Shown here: piece after piece, positions 1-7,417 of the stretch
Layout: the number at the start of each line of letters is the position of its first letter
How positions within the stretch are numbered: the stretch's first letter is position 1
Source: Loktanella sp. IMCC34160
GTDB taxonomy: Bacteria; Pseudomonadota; Alphaproteobacteria; Rhodobacterales; Rhodobacteraceae
Length of the DNA stretch: 64,000 nucleotides
Assembly: GCF_004145845.1 (NCBI RefSeq)
Contig: NZ_SELP01000004.1
Span: forward strand, 124,001-188,000
Direction: 5' to 3'
Program-made: the position numbers and the translations under genes
Notes under the pieces: generated by a model
What the model saw: the letters and a program-made list of their open reading frames with translations, nothing else
Databases searched by the model: none
Told to the model about the DNA's origin: nothing

Positions 1-27
1 CAGGGCGGGTCGGCGGCACTAGGGGCC

Positions 28-516
28 ATGCGTCTTCTTGCCCTCATCCTTCCGCTTGCGCTGTCTGCCTGTATCGCGGTCGTTCCGGTCTATGTCCCGA
101 TCGGGCCGCAGCCGCCAGACAACCCGGTTCCCCTGTTGTCCGGGCCGGGGGCAGTGGACAGCTTTGGCCGCCGGTTGAACACCGAACGCGCGCGGGCCGG
201 GACCGGCCCGGTTGTGCGCAATCCGATGCTTGAAGCGGCGGCGATGGCCCACGCCCGGGACATGGCGGGCCGGGGCTATTTCGCGCATCGGTCGCCAGAG
301 GGGCGCGGTGTGGGCGACAGGGCCCGGGCGCAGGGCTATGTCTGGTGCCAGATCGCCGAAAACCTCGCGCAGGGCCAGACGGGCGAGGCACAGGTGCTGG
401 CCGATTGGATGGCGTCGACGGGCCACCGCCGGAACAACCTGCGGTCCAATGTCGATGAATACGGGCTGGCCCGCGTCGGCGAAACCTGGGTCTTGGTTCT
501 TGGGCGGCGCTGCTAG
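28..516 (+). CDS. CAP-domain (YkwD/SCP-like) lipoprotein
   Basis: 162-residue secreted protein. The first 15 residues form a lipoprotein signal peptide with lipobox LSAC (Cys15), so the mature protein should be membrane anchored on the periplasmic side. Residues about 50-162 match the bacterial CAP/SCP (YkwD) domain: an N-terminal helix with NTERARAG, a conserved His in MAHARDMA, the FAHRSPEG segment, a second conserved stretch around AENLAQG, and WMASTGHRRNNL. The CAP family has cavity histidines and glutamates, but its bacterial biochemical role is unsettled. The stop codon overlaps the stop of the convergent guanine deaminase by three bases. The family call is firm; the function is unknown. 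Confidence 0.85.
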   Translation: MRLLALILPLALSACIAVVPVYVPIGPQPPDNPVPLLSGPGAVDSFGRRLNTERARAGTGPVVRNPMLEAAAMAHARDMAGRGYFAHRSPEGRGVGDRARAQGYVWCQIAENLAQGQTGEAQVLADWMASTGHRRNNLRSNVDEYGLARVGETWVLVLGRRC

Positions 517-1808
517 CCCAGCCGCTTTTCCCCAGCAACCCAGACCGCCCGCACTGCGCGGTCGTCGCCCATCATGATGGTCGGGAACACCGCGTCCCAG
601 ATGTGTTCGGCCCGGTCTGTCCGCTGCTTGATGGCGGGGGTCGATCCAAGGTCCAACACGGTGATGTCCGCCGCCGCGCCGGTGCCCAGATGGCCGATTT
701 CGCCCGTCATATGCAGCGCCCGCGCCGATCCTTCGGTCGCCAGCCACATCAACTGCGCCGGGTGCACGGCTATGCCCCGCAGCTGCCCGATCTCATAGGC
801 CGCCGCCATGGTGTGCAGCATCGAAAAGGACGACCCGCCGCCGGTATCCGTCGCCAGACCCACGCGCATCCCCGCGCTGGCCAATCCCATCAGGTCGAAC
901 AACCCCGACCCGATGAAGGTGTTTGAGGTCGGACAGTGCACAAGGCTGCAATCATATTCCGCCAGCCGCGCCCTTTCGCGATCTTCCAGCCAGATCGCAT
1001 GGCCATAAAGGCCCTTGGTGCCCAAAAGGCCGAACTTTTCGTAGGTATCCAGATAGTCCCGCGCCTCGGGGAACAGCCGCTTGACCCAATCAATTTCGGG
1101 GACCTGTTCGGACAGGTGGGTCTGCATCGGGCAATCGGGAAATTCGGCCCAGAGCGCGCCCAAGGCCTCCAACTGCTCGGGCGTCGAAGTTGGGGAAAAC
1201 CGGGGCGTGATCGCATAGGTCGCGCGACCAACCCCATGCCATTTCTGAAGCAGGCGCTTGCTGTCGTCATAGGCCGTCTGTGCCGTGTCGCGCAGCGTGT
1301 CGGGCGCGTTGCGGTCCATGCATGTCTTGCCCGCGACAACCGCCATGCCCCGATCCGCCGCTGCGTTAAAGAAGGCGTCAACGCTTTCGGGGTGGATGGT
1401 GCAAAAACTGGTCAGGGTGGTCGTGCCATGGGCCAGCGCAAGGTCACAGGTGCGGCCCGCGATGTCGGCGGCATAGGCCGGATCGCCGAACTTTGATTCC
1501 TCGGGGAAGGTGTAGGTGTTCAGCCAGTCGATCAGCTGCTTTCCCCAACTCGCGATCATCGCGGTCTGGGGATAATGCATATGGGCATCGACAAACCCGG
1601 CGGTGATCAGCGCATCGCCGTAGTCCGTGACCGGCACCTGTGGGTTGGCCGCGCGTAGCACATCCGCCTGACCAACCGCCGCAATCCGGCCTCCGTCGAT
1701 CAGGACAGCCCCGCGCCGGGTGTGATGGGTCACATCCTCCCAAGCGGTCTGGAACGGGTCGCCGGAAAAGGCCAGCGTCTGGCCGAGAAGAAGATGTTGT
1801 TGGGTCAT
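513..1808 (-). CDS. guaD: Guanine deaminase
   Basis: 431-residue amidohydrolase predicted to convert guanine to xanthine in purine salvage/catabolism (cytosol). Metal-site residues of the family are all visible: HMH at residues 76-78 in VDAHMHYPQT, His231 in QTHLSEQ, His270 in YGHAIW, and Asp321 in ATDTGGG. The segment SWGKQLIDWLNTYTFPEE is characteristic of guanine deaminase rather than of other cytosine/atrazine-type amidohydrolases. Length matches the family (about 430-440). A 7-bp hairpin (1809-1827) lies directly upstream of the ATG and overlaps the G-rich ribosome-binding stretch. It stands alone here, without xanthine dehydrogenase genes. Confidence 0.93.
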   Translation of the reverse strand: MTQQHLLLGQTLAFSGDPFQTAWEDVTHHTRRGAVLIDGGRIAAVGQADVLRAANPQVPVTDYGDALITAGFVDAHMHYPQTAMIASWGKQLIDWLNTYTFPEESKFGDPAYAADIAGRTCDLALAHGTTTLTSFCTIHPESVDAFFNAAADRGMAVVAGKTCMDRNAPDTLRDTAQTAYDDSKRLLQKWHGVGRATYAITPRFSPTSTPEQLEALGALWAEFPDCPMQTHLSEQVPEIDWVKRLFPEARDYLDTYEKFGLLGTKGLYGHAIWLEDRERARLAEYDCSLVHCPTSNTFIGSGLFDLMGLASAGMRVGLATDTGGGSSFSMLHTMAAAYEIGQLRGIAVHPAQLMWLATEGSARALHMTGEIGHLGTGAAADITVLDLGSTPAIKQRTDRAEHIWDAVFPTIMMGDDRAVRAVWVAGEKRLG

Positions 1809-1827
1809 GGGCGGACGTTATCCGCCC
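1809..1827 (-). promoter_or_regulatory. Hairpin abutting the guaD start codon
   Basis: GGGCGGA (1809-1815) and TCCGCCC (1821-1827) form a perfect 7-bp stem with a 5-base loop, placed right before the guaD ATG on the minus strand and including the G-rich stretch that would act as ribosome-binding site. It could mask translation. No purine-riboswitch core could be recognised around it, so a regulatory role is only inferred. Confidence 0.3.
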
Positions 1828-1901
1828 CTCGTTTTTCGGTAAATCCGAAAAGTCCGAAGGGAGTTTCCGGCATCAGGCGAAAATAGGCGGGGTCGATCGC
1901 T

Positions 1902-1934
1902 AAAAAGGAAGAGCGGGCCCGAGGGGCCCGCTCT
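1902..1934 (-). terminator. Intrinsic terminator of the DUF481-like gene
   Basis: A perfect 11-bp stem (1910-1920 with 1924-1934) and 3-base loop is followed, reading the minus strand, by TCC and then five T (A-run at 1902-1906 on the plus strand). It lies 28 bases after the stop codon of the outer-membrane protein gene. Confidence 0.85.
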
Positions 1935-1961
1935 GGTGATTTCGGGAATGCAGCCGAAGGA

Positions 1962-2804
1962 TCAGTTGAAGTTGTAGACGATCGACGCGCCCAGCGTGTT
2001 TTCGTTGTTCGACAGGGCGTTGAAATCGGCGCCGCCGAACTTCGACGTATAGCTGGTCCGCATCGACAGCGTGTCGCTGAGGGACACGTTCAGCGCCAGT
2101 TCGTTCACGACGGTCACGTCAGACGCCGAGCCGATCAGCTGGACATCGTCCGAAAGGTAAACGGTATCGTTGAAGCGCTGGAAGAAGTTCGCCTCGACGC
2201 TATAGGCGGCTTCGTCGATCTGGGTGCCCAGACCGTCCTCGATAAAGCGGTAGCCCGGACCTGCCTTAACAGCAAGCTGGGTATCGTCGCTGTTCAGAAT
2301 CCGGTAGCCGATCCCGACACCGACAAAGGCGTCGCGATAGTTTTCACCGGCTTCATCGGCCAGACGGTCCCATTTCACATTCAGGTTGCCGTAGCCAAAG
2401 AAGGCATCGTTGAAATCGCGGGTGTAGTCATAGCCCGCGTTCAAGGTGTCCCGATCAACAACATCGCCGGTGCTGGAATAGGCGTAGGACAGGTTCAGCT
2501 CGGACCCGTTGGTGCCGTCGTAGAACCCGTATTGAGCGCCAATCCCCACGGTCGTGGTCGTGTCCGAGGTGTCAGAGGTCGAATGAACCGCCCGAAGGGC
2601 AACCGAGCCATAGGTGCCGATAGTGCGGCCTTCGTTTCCGAAGGTGAAGGTCTGGCGGTCCGCGTCATCTTCGATCGCTTCCTGAAGGTCGCCGATTTCA
2701 TCGGCGGCGGACTGGGTGCCGAACAGATCTTCCTGCGCGGCTGCACCGGTCACGACAAAGCCGGAGATTGCAGCGGCAAGGGCGAATTTCACAGTCTTAG
2801 ACAT
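1962..2804 (-). CDS. Outer-membrane beta-barrel protein, DUF481 (YdiY)-like
   Basis: 280 residues with a clear Sec signal peptide (cut near AAAQ-ED, residue 24). After a short acidic, probably periplasmic or coiled segment (residues 25-50), the rest alternates polar and hydrophobic residues with frequent aromatic ends (RDAFVGVGIGYRIL, YSVEANFFQRF, ASIVYNFN), as expected for an outer-membrane barrel of the DUF481/YdiY type. It has a strong AAAGGAG ribosome-binding site just before the ATG and its own terminator, so it is probably a monocistronic, well-expressed surface protein. The ligand or role is unknown. Confidence 0.75.
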   Translation of the reverse strand: MSKTVKFALAAAISGFVVTGAAAQEDLFGTQSAADEIGDLQEAIEDDADRQTFTFGNEGRTIGTYGSVALRAVHSTSDTSDTTTTVGIGAQYGFYDGTNGSELNLSYAYSSTGDVVDRDTLNAGYDYTRDFNDAFFGYGNLNVKWDRLADEAGENYRDAFVGVGIGYRILNSDDTQLAVKAGPGYRFIEDGLGTQIDEAAYSVEANFFQRFNDTVYLSDDVQLIGSASDVTVVNELALNVSLSDTLSMRTSYTSKFGGADFNALSNNENTLGASIVYNFN

Positions 2805-3424
2805 GATGAACTCCTTTCAATCAGTCCCCGAAAACAATGGGGATCGTTACATCACATCGGTCGAATGATCCGGAAACGCGCAATCAGCAAGGGGGAGGAA
2901 ACCAGCACAATTCACACCTGATTTTCCTGCAACATAAGCGGTTGTTCGCCAGTCCACCTCACTGGTTTGAAGCAATTCCCGGTGCGAAAAGGCCAATATT
3001 TTGGCGCCCCTCGTTCGCAGGGTCGGTGCGGCGGAAATCGGGTGGGGGAATTCCGCCTGTCGCCCACAAAAATTTTCGCGGGGGACTTGCAGATCAAGCG
3101 CGGTTCACGGGTTGAACTCGGGGCCCATTTTCCGGCCGCGAAGTCATCCAGCCGCGATTCTACGGCAGCGGGACGGCCAATTTGCGATTGCTAGGCCGGC
3201 CCGGATCACAAGAACACTTGATACGATGGGCATCACCGATTCTAGGGGCAGCAGTCCTGTCTATCCAGACGCATCTTCCGACGCCCGTTCCTCCGGCTCG
3301 CGATGAAATCCGAAGCCCTCACCGTCGATGTAATAAACCCAGATCGTCGGGCGCTGGGTTCGGCCTTTGGGCGGTTGTGGCTTGGCGCGCAATCGCTATG
3401 GTGCGCCAAGACCGGAGGAGTGCG
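2805..3424. other. 620-base gene-free divergent region
   Basis: Region between the divergent outer-membrane protein and mgtE genes. No frame with convincing coding character was found; several G/C-rich short dyads are present. A stop-free extension of the mgtE frame back to 3182 was rejected because a good ribosome-binding site sits at the downstream ATG. Apart from the hairpin next to mgtE, nothing is recognised. Confidence 0.5.
3381..3410 (+). promoter_or_regulatory. Hairpin in the mgtE leader
   Basis: CTTGGCGC (3381-3388) pairs perfectly with GCGCCAAG (3403-3410) across a 14-base loop, ending a few bases before the GGAGGAG ribosome-binding site of mgtE. It is not followed by a T-run, so it is not an obvious terminator. 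A role in controlling translation is inference; the region does not look like the known M-box magnesium riboswitch. Confidence 0.3.
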
Positions 3425-4801
3425 ATGGCCGAAGAGATTCTGGAACATGAAGATGATGAAGCCTTCGGTGTGACCGACAGGCTGATCTCCGAGGTTCTGG
3501 ACGCGGTCGAGGCCCGCGATGCGATAGCGATCGACGCGCTTCTGGACCCGCTGCACGCCGCCGACATCGCCCACCTGATCGAACAGGTCGATGCCCGCGA
3601 CCGGCGCGACCTTCTGACCGTCTGGAAGGGCGGGATGGATGGGGAAATCCTGTCCGAACTCGACGAATCCCTGCGCGAAGAAATCATCGACAACCTGGGC
3701 CCCGCCGAACTGGCCGAGGCAGTGCGCGATCTTGAATCGGACGACGTTGTCGACCTTGTCGAATACCTGGACGAGGAGCAGCAGGAACAGGTTCTGGACG
3801 CGCTCGAAGCGACCGACCGGGTCGCCGTCGAAAAGGCGCTGACCTACCCCGAGGAATCGGCGGGCCGTCACATGCAGTCCGAGGTGGTTCGGGTTCCCGA
3901 ACACTGGAGCGTGGGCGAAACCATCGACTTCCTGCGCTCTGACATCGAACTACCGGACCAGTTCTACCACGTGATCCTTGTGGACCCGCGGATGAAGCCT
4001 GTGTCTTATGCCACGCTGGGCCGCATCCTGTCGTCGAAGCGGGACGTGCCGCTGGCGGCGATCACCGAAGACAGTTTCAACACGTTCCATGTCGAGGATG
4101 ACGTGGAGGACGTGGCCCACGCCTTCAACCACTACCACCTGATTTCGGCCCCGGTGGTCGATGACGACGACCGGCTGGTCGGCGTGATCACCATCGACGA
4201 CGCCATGATCCTTCTGGACGAAGAACACGAGGAAGACATGTTGCGCCTTGCCGGTGTCGGCGAAGGCAGCCTCTCGGATTCGGTTCTGGACACCACGCGG
4301 CAGCGTATGCCGTGGCTGGGGGTGAACCTCGTAACCGCGATCCTCGCCTCGGGGGTCATTGCCCTGTTCGAAGAGGTGATCGCCGGGCTGGTGGCGTTGG
4401 CCGTGCTGATGCCGATCGTGGCCTCGATGGGGGGCAACGCGGGCACCCAGACCCTGACGGTTGCCGTGCGGGCCATCGCCACCCGCGACCTGACCGGGTC
4501 GAACGTCTGGCGGGTGATCCGGCGCGAGGTTCTGGTGGGCCTTCTGAACGGGATAATCTTTGCGCTGGTGATGGGGGTGATCGGATACCTCTGGTTCGGG
4601 ACCATGATGCTGGGTGTTGTCATCGCCGCCGCAATGGTGATCAATCTGGTCGTTGCCGGGCTGGCGGGAACGGCGGTGCCGGTGCTTCTTGAAAGGGCGG
4701 GGGTGGACCCGGCGCTTGCGTCCGGGGCCTTCGTGACGACCGTGACCGATGTGGTGGGCTTCTTCGCCTTCCTTGGGCTTGCGGCTGTCTTCCTTCTCTG
4801 A
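3425..4801 (+). CDS. mgtE: Magnesium transporter MgtE
   Basis: 458 residues from the ATG at 3425, chosen because GGAGGAG precedes it by a few bases; the frame stays open upstream to 3182 but the extra part has no family match. Architecture is the standard MgtE order: an acidic cytosolic MgtE-N superhelical domain (about 20-130), two CBS repeats (about 140-265) that sense Mg2+, and five C-terminal membrane helices (from about 295). The pore-lining signature MPIVASMGGNAGTQT is intact. It should be a homodimeric inner-membrane Mg2+ channel. It is followed after 23 bases by the folate cyclo-ligase gene. Confidence 0.95.
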   Translation: MAEEILEHEDDEAFGVTDRLISEVLDAVEARDAIAIDALLDPLHAADIAHLIEQVDARDRRDLLTVWKGGMDGEILSELDESLREEIIDNLGPAELAEAVRDLESDDVVDLVEYLDEEQQEQVLDALEATDRVAVEKALTYPEESAGRHMQSEVVRVPEHWSVGETIDFLRSDIELPDQFYHVILVDPRMKPVSYATLGRILSSKRDVPLAAITEDSFNTFHVEDDVEDVAHAFNHYHLISAPVVDDDDRLVGVITIDDAMILLDEEHEEDMLRLAGVGEGSLSDSVLDTTRQRMPWLGVNLVTAILASGVIALFEEVIAGLVALAVLMPIVASMGGNAGTQTLTVAVRAIATRDLTGSNVWRVIRREVLVGLLNGIIFALVMGVIGYLWFGTMMLGVVIAAAMVINLVVAGLAGTAVPVLLERAGVDPALASGAFVTTVTDVVGFFAFLGLAAVFLL

Positions 4802-4824
4802 TCCCCGGCAAAGGTGCCCCTGTG

Positions 4825-5397
4825 ATGACCGATCCTGACCTGACCGCCCGCAAGGCGGCCGCCCGCAAAGCCGCCTTTGCCCGCCGGGCCGAAGCCCATG
4901 CCCTTCATCGCAACGGCGCGACCGCCGCCCATTTGTCCGAGGTGCTGGCCGGATATCGCGGCGTGCCGCTGGCCGGCTACGCCCAGATGCGGACCGAGAT
5001 CGACCCGACCCCAGCCATGGACGAGGCGGCAGCCCACGGGCCTGTGGCCCTGCCGGTGATCATCGGCGCAGGCCAGCCGCTGAAGTTCCGGGCCTGGACC
5101 CCGGGGTGCGCCATGGCGGATGGCGAGTTTGGCGCGCGCATCCCGGCCGAAGGCGATTGGATCGAGCCCGAAATCCTGATCGTGCCGCTGGTGGCCTTCT
5201 CCCGCGCGGGTGGGCGGCTGGGCTATGGCGGGGGGTTCTACGACCGGACGCTGGAAGGGCTGCGGGCCAAGCGCCCGACGATGGCCATCGGCTTTGCCTA
5301 CGCCGCGCAGGAAGACCCGGACCTGCCGCTGGAAGCGACGGACCAATGGCTTGACCTGATCGTGACCGAAGCCGGGGTGATCGAACCTCGCCGCTAG
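4825..5397 (+). CDS. 5-formyltetrahydrofolate cyclo-ligase
   Basis: 190 residues from ATG 4825; a GTG three bases upstream (4822) is an alternative start. The enzyme makes 5,10-methenyl-THF from 5-formyl-THF and ATP, rescuing folate from a dead-end form. The family fingerprint is visible: basic N-terminus with KAAARKAAFARR, a central LPVIIGAGQPLKFRAW strand region, and the nucleotide-binding GYGGGFYDRTL motif near residue 135, with Asp-Leu-Ile in the C-terminal DLIVTEAGV. Length is normal for the family. It lies between mgtE and an intergenic repeat block. Confidence 0.93.
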   Translation: MTDPDLTARKAAARKAAFARRAEAHALHRNGATAAHLSEVLAGYRGVPLAGYAQMRTEIDPTPAMDEAAAHGPVALPVIIGAGQPLKFRAWTPGCAMADGEFGARIPAEGDWIEPEILIVPLVAFSRAGGRLGYGGGFYDRTLEGLRAKRPTMAIGFAYAAQEDPDLPLEATDQWLDLIVTEAGVIEPRR

Positions 5398-5402
5398 GAA
5401 AT

Positions 5403-5603
5403 GGTGGGTCAAGACCCACCTTACCCCGGGGGCGCTTCGCCCCCCACCAGATAATTCATGGCCCCCAGAGGATATTTAGAACCCAAAGAAGAATGGACGC
5501 TGAGTCCAGCCCCCTTCTTTGGGTCAATAAATATCCCGGGGTGAATGGCCCGACAGGGCCAGAGGGGCAGAGCCCCTGAACGTAAGGTGGGTTTCAACCC
5601 ACC
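5403..5603. repeat. Intergenic palindromic repeat block, copy 1 (paired inverted units)
   Basis: The block is bounded by two 18-bp palindromes, GGTGGGTCAAGACCCACC (5403-5420) and GGTGGGTTTCAACCCACC (5586-5603), placed in opposite orientation and each followed inward by TTAC. Between them each half carries a GC hairpin (such as 5427-5443), ATTCA, a GATATTTA-type core and ACCCAAAGAAG, in mirror orientation, so two copies of one unit face each other around a small TGGAC/GTCCA hairpin. Related blocks lie at 11006-11189, 45168-45233 and 61969-62028. Confidence 0.8.
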
Positions 5604-5648
5604 ATCCCCGTGCTTGCGCTTGCCCCCTCCCTTGCCTAGAGGAAAGCC

Positions 5649-6464
5649 ATGAGACTTCTATTCTTGGGTGATATCGTGGGCCGGGGTGGCCGTCAGGCCG
5701 TGGCCCAACGGCTGCCGAAGCTGCGCGACGACTGGCGGCTCGATTTCGTGGTGATCAACGGCGAAAACGCCACCGGCGGGATGGGCCTGTCGGGCAATCA
5801 CGCCCGCGCCCTGTTCGAGGCGGGGGCCGATGTCGTCACCCTCGGAGATCATGCCTTCGACCAGAAGGACATGCTGCAATTCTGTGAACAGGAACCGCGC
5901 ATCATCCGGCCGCTGAATTTTTCCAAGGTGGCGCCGGGCAAGGGCGCACGGGTGTTCACCGCCCGGGGCGGGCAAAAGGTTCTGGTGGCGCAAGTGCTGG
6001 GGCAGGTTTTCATGAAACGGCCCTTTGACGATCCGTTCAGCGCGGTAGACGCAGTTCTGCGCCAATACCCCTTGGGCGGGATGGTGCAGGCCAGCCTGAT
6101 CGACATGCATTGCGAAGCCACCAGCGAAAAGATGGCGATGGGCCATTTTTGCGATGGCCGTGCCTCGGTCATCGTCGGCACCCATACCCATGTGCCCACC
6201 GCCGATGCGATGATCCTGCCCAAGGGCAGCGCCTATCAGACCGATGCGGGCATGTGCGGGGACTACAATTCGGTCATCGGGATGAAGAAGGACGAACCGC
6301 TGCGCCGTTTCATTACCGGCATGGCGAAGGAGCGGTTCGAGCCGGCGCTGGCCGATGTCACCCTGTCGGGCCTCTACGTTGAAACCGACGACCGCACCGG
6401 CAAGGCCAAGCGGGTCGAACAGGTTCGGCAAGGCGGTCTCTTGTCATCGGCCGGACCCGCATGA
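5649..6464 (+). CDS. TIGR00282/YmdB-type metallophosphoesterase
   Basis: 271-residue protein of the YmdB (TIGR00282) calcineurin-like phosphoesterase family. The N-terminus MRLLFLGDIVGRGGRQ carries the first metal-binding Asp, NGENATGG and LGDHAFD give further ligands, and VGTHTHVPTAD and TDAGMCGDYNSVIG are the family's C-terminal hallmarks. Bacillus YmdB hydrolyses 2',3'-cyclic nucleotides and affects RNA turnover; whether that holds in alphaproteobacteria is inferred. Its stop codon overlaps the start of the downstream exporter by four bases, so the two are translationally coupled. Confidence 0.9.
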   Translation: MRLLFLGDIVGRGGRQAVAQRLPKLRDDWRLDFVVINGENATGGMGLSGNHARALFEAGADVVTLGDHAFDQKDMLQFCEQEPRIIRPLNFSKVAPGKGARVFTARGGQKVLVAQVLGQVFMKRPFDDPFSAVDAVLRQYPLGGMVQASLIDMHCEATSEKMAMGHFCDGRASVIVGTHTHVPTADAMILPKGSAYQTDAGMCGDYNSVIGMKKDEPLRRFITGMAKERFEPALADVTLSGLYVETDDRTGKAKRVEQVRQGGLLSSAGPA

Positions 6465-7417
6465 CCGACCGGGTCCGGGATCGGCTGGTCCTGAGCGGGA
6501 TACTTCTGGTGCTTGGGGCCGGTTGGGGGCTGACCGTACCGCTCAGCCGGATCGCCGTTTCCACCGGGCACCTGCCGTTTGGGCTTTTGTTCTGGCAGCT
6601 GTTGATTGGGTCCGTCCTGCTGGGTGGGCTGCTGGCCATGCGTCGCCGTCCCTTTCCGCTGGGCTGGCCCGCGTTGCGGGTCTTCGTGGTGATCGCCTGT
6701 CTGGGAACGATTCTGCCCAATTCCTTCAGTTATCGCGCGGCGGCACATCTGCCCGCCGGGATCATGGCGATCATCATCGCCACGGTGCCGATGTTCGCCT
6801 TTCCCGTGGCCTTGGCGCTGGGGCAGGACCGCTTTGCCCTGCGGCGTCTTCTGGGCCTGTGCCTTGGGCTTCTGGGTGTCGGGCTGATCGCGGCGCCAGA
6901 GGCAAGCCTGCCCGACCCGGCCATGCTGGCCTGGATCCCCGTCGCCCTGATCGCGCCGCTTTGTTATGGGCTAGAGGGCAATGTCGTCGCCCGCTGGGGC
7001 CTGTCCGGGCTGGACCCGGTGCAGGCGCTTTTTGGCGCTTCGGTTCTGGGGGCGGTTTTCATGGCACCCGCCGCGCTGGCCACCGGCCAATTCATCGACC
7101 CGACGGCGGGCATGGGTGCGCCGGAATGGGCGCTGGTCGTGTCGGCGCTGATCCATGCAACGGTCTATGCGGCCTATGTCTGGCTGGTGGGCCGGGCCGG
7201 GCCGGTTTTCGCGGGGCAGGTCGCCTATGTCGTCACCGGCTTTGGGGTGCTCTGGTCCATGGTTCTCTTGTCCGAAACCTACGCCATCTGGATCTGGGTG
7301 GCGCTGGGCGTGATGCTCTGCGGCATCGCGCTGGTTCAGCCGCGGCCGCGTGAAACCCTTGCGCCGGAAGCGGAAGCGGTGGACAGTCAGGCGAACGCAG
7401 CGACCGAGGCCAGATGA
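6461..7417 (+). CDS. EamA/DMT-family transporter
   Basis: 318 residues with about ten hydrophobic segments in two repeated halves, the EamA (drug/metabolite transporter) pattern. The short first half motif GAGWGLTVPLSRIAVSTG and the second-half VARWGLSGLDPVQALFGASV support the family. Such inner-membrane proteins export or import small metabolites; the substrate cannot be read from sequence. The gene overlaps its upstream and downstream neighbours by four bases each, giving an operon phosphoesterase-EamA-SLC13. The C-terminal 25 residues are hydrophilic. Confidence 0.85.
   Translation: MTDRVRDRLVLSGILLVLGAGWGLTVPLSRIAVSTGHLPFGLLFWQLLIGSVLLGGLLAMRRRPFPLGWPALRVFVVIACLGTILPNSFSYRAAAHLPAGIMAIIIATVPMFAFPVALALGQDRFALRRLLGLCLGLLGVGLIAAPEASLPDPAMLAWIPVALIAPLCYGLEGNVVARWGLSGLDPVQALFGASVLGAVFMAPAALATGQFIDPTAGMGAPEWALVVSALIHATVYAAYVWLVGRAGPVFAGQVAYVVTGFGVLWSMVLLSETYAIWIWVALGVMLCGIALVQPRPRETLAPEAEAVDSQANAATEAR

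Noticed and set aside
3182-3424. N-terminal extension of MgtE by 81 residues
   Set aside because: The extension has no MgtE similarity and the ATG at 3425 has a strong ribosome-binding site.
3182-3424. M-box magnesium riboswitch upstream of mgtE
   Set aside because: Only a simple hairpin near the start was found; the multi-helix conserved core of an M-box could not be recognised.
5403-5603. CRISPR array or tRNA in the repetitive intergenic block
   Set aside because: Repeats are inverted and not regularly spaced with unique spacers, and no cloverleaf or CCA-type end is present.
6355-7353. Overlapping plus-strand frame within the phosphoesterase/EamA region
   Set aside because: Different frame of the EamA gene; Arg/Gly/Ala-rich with no membrane pattern.
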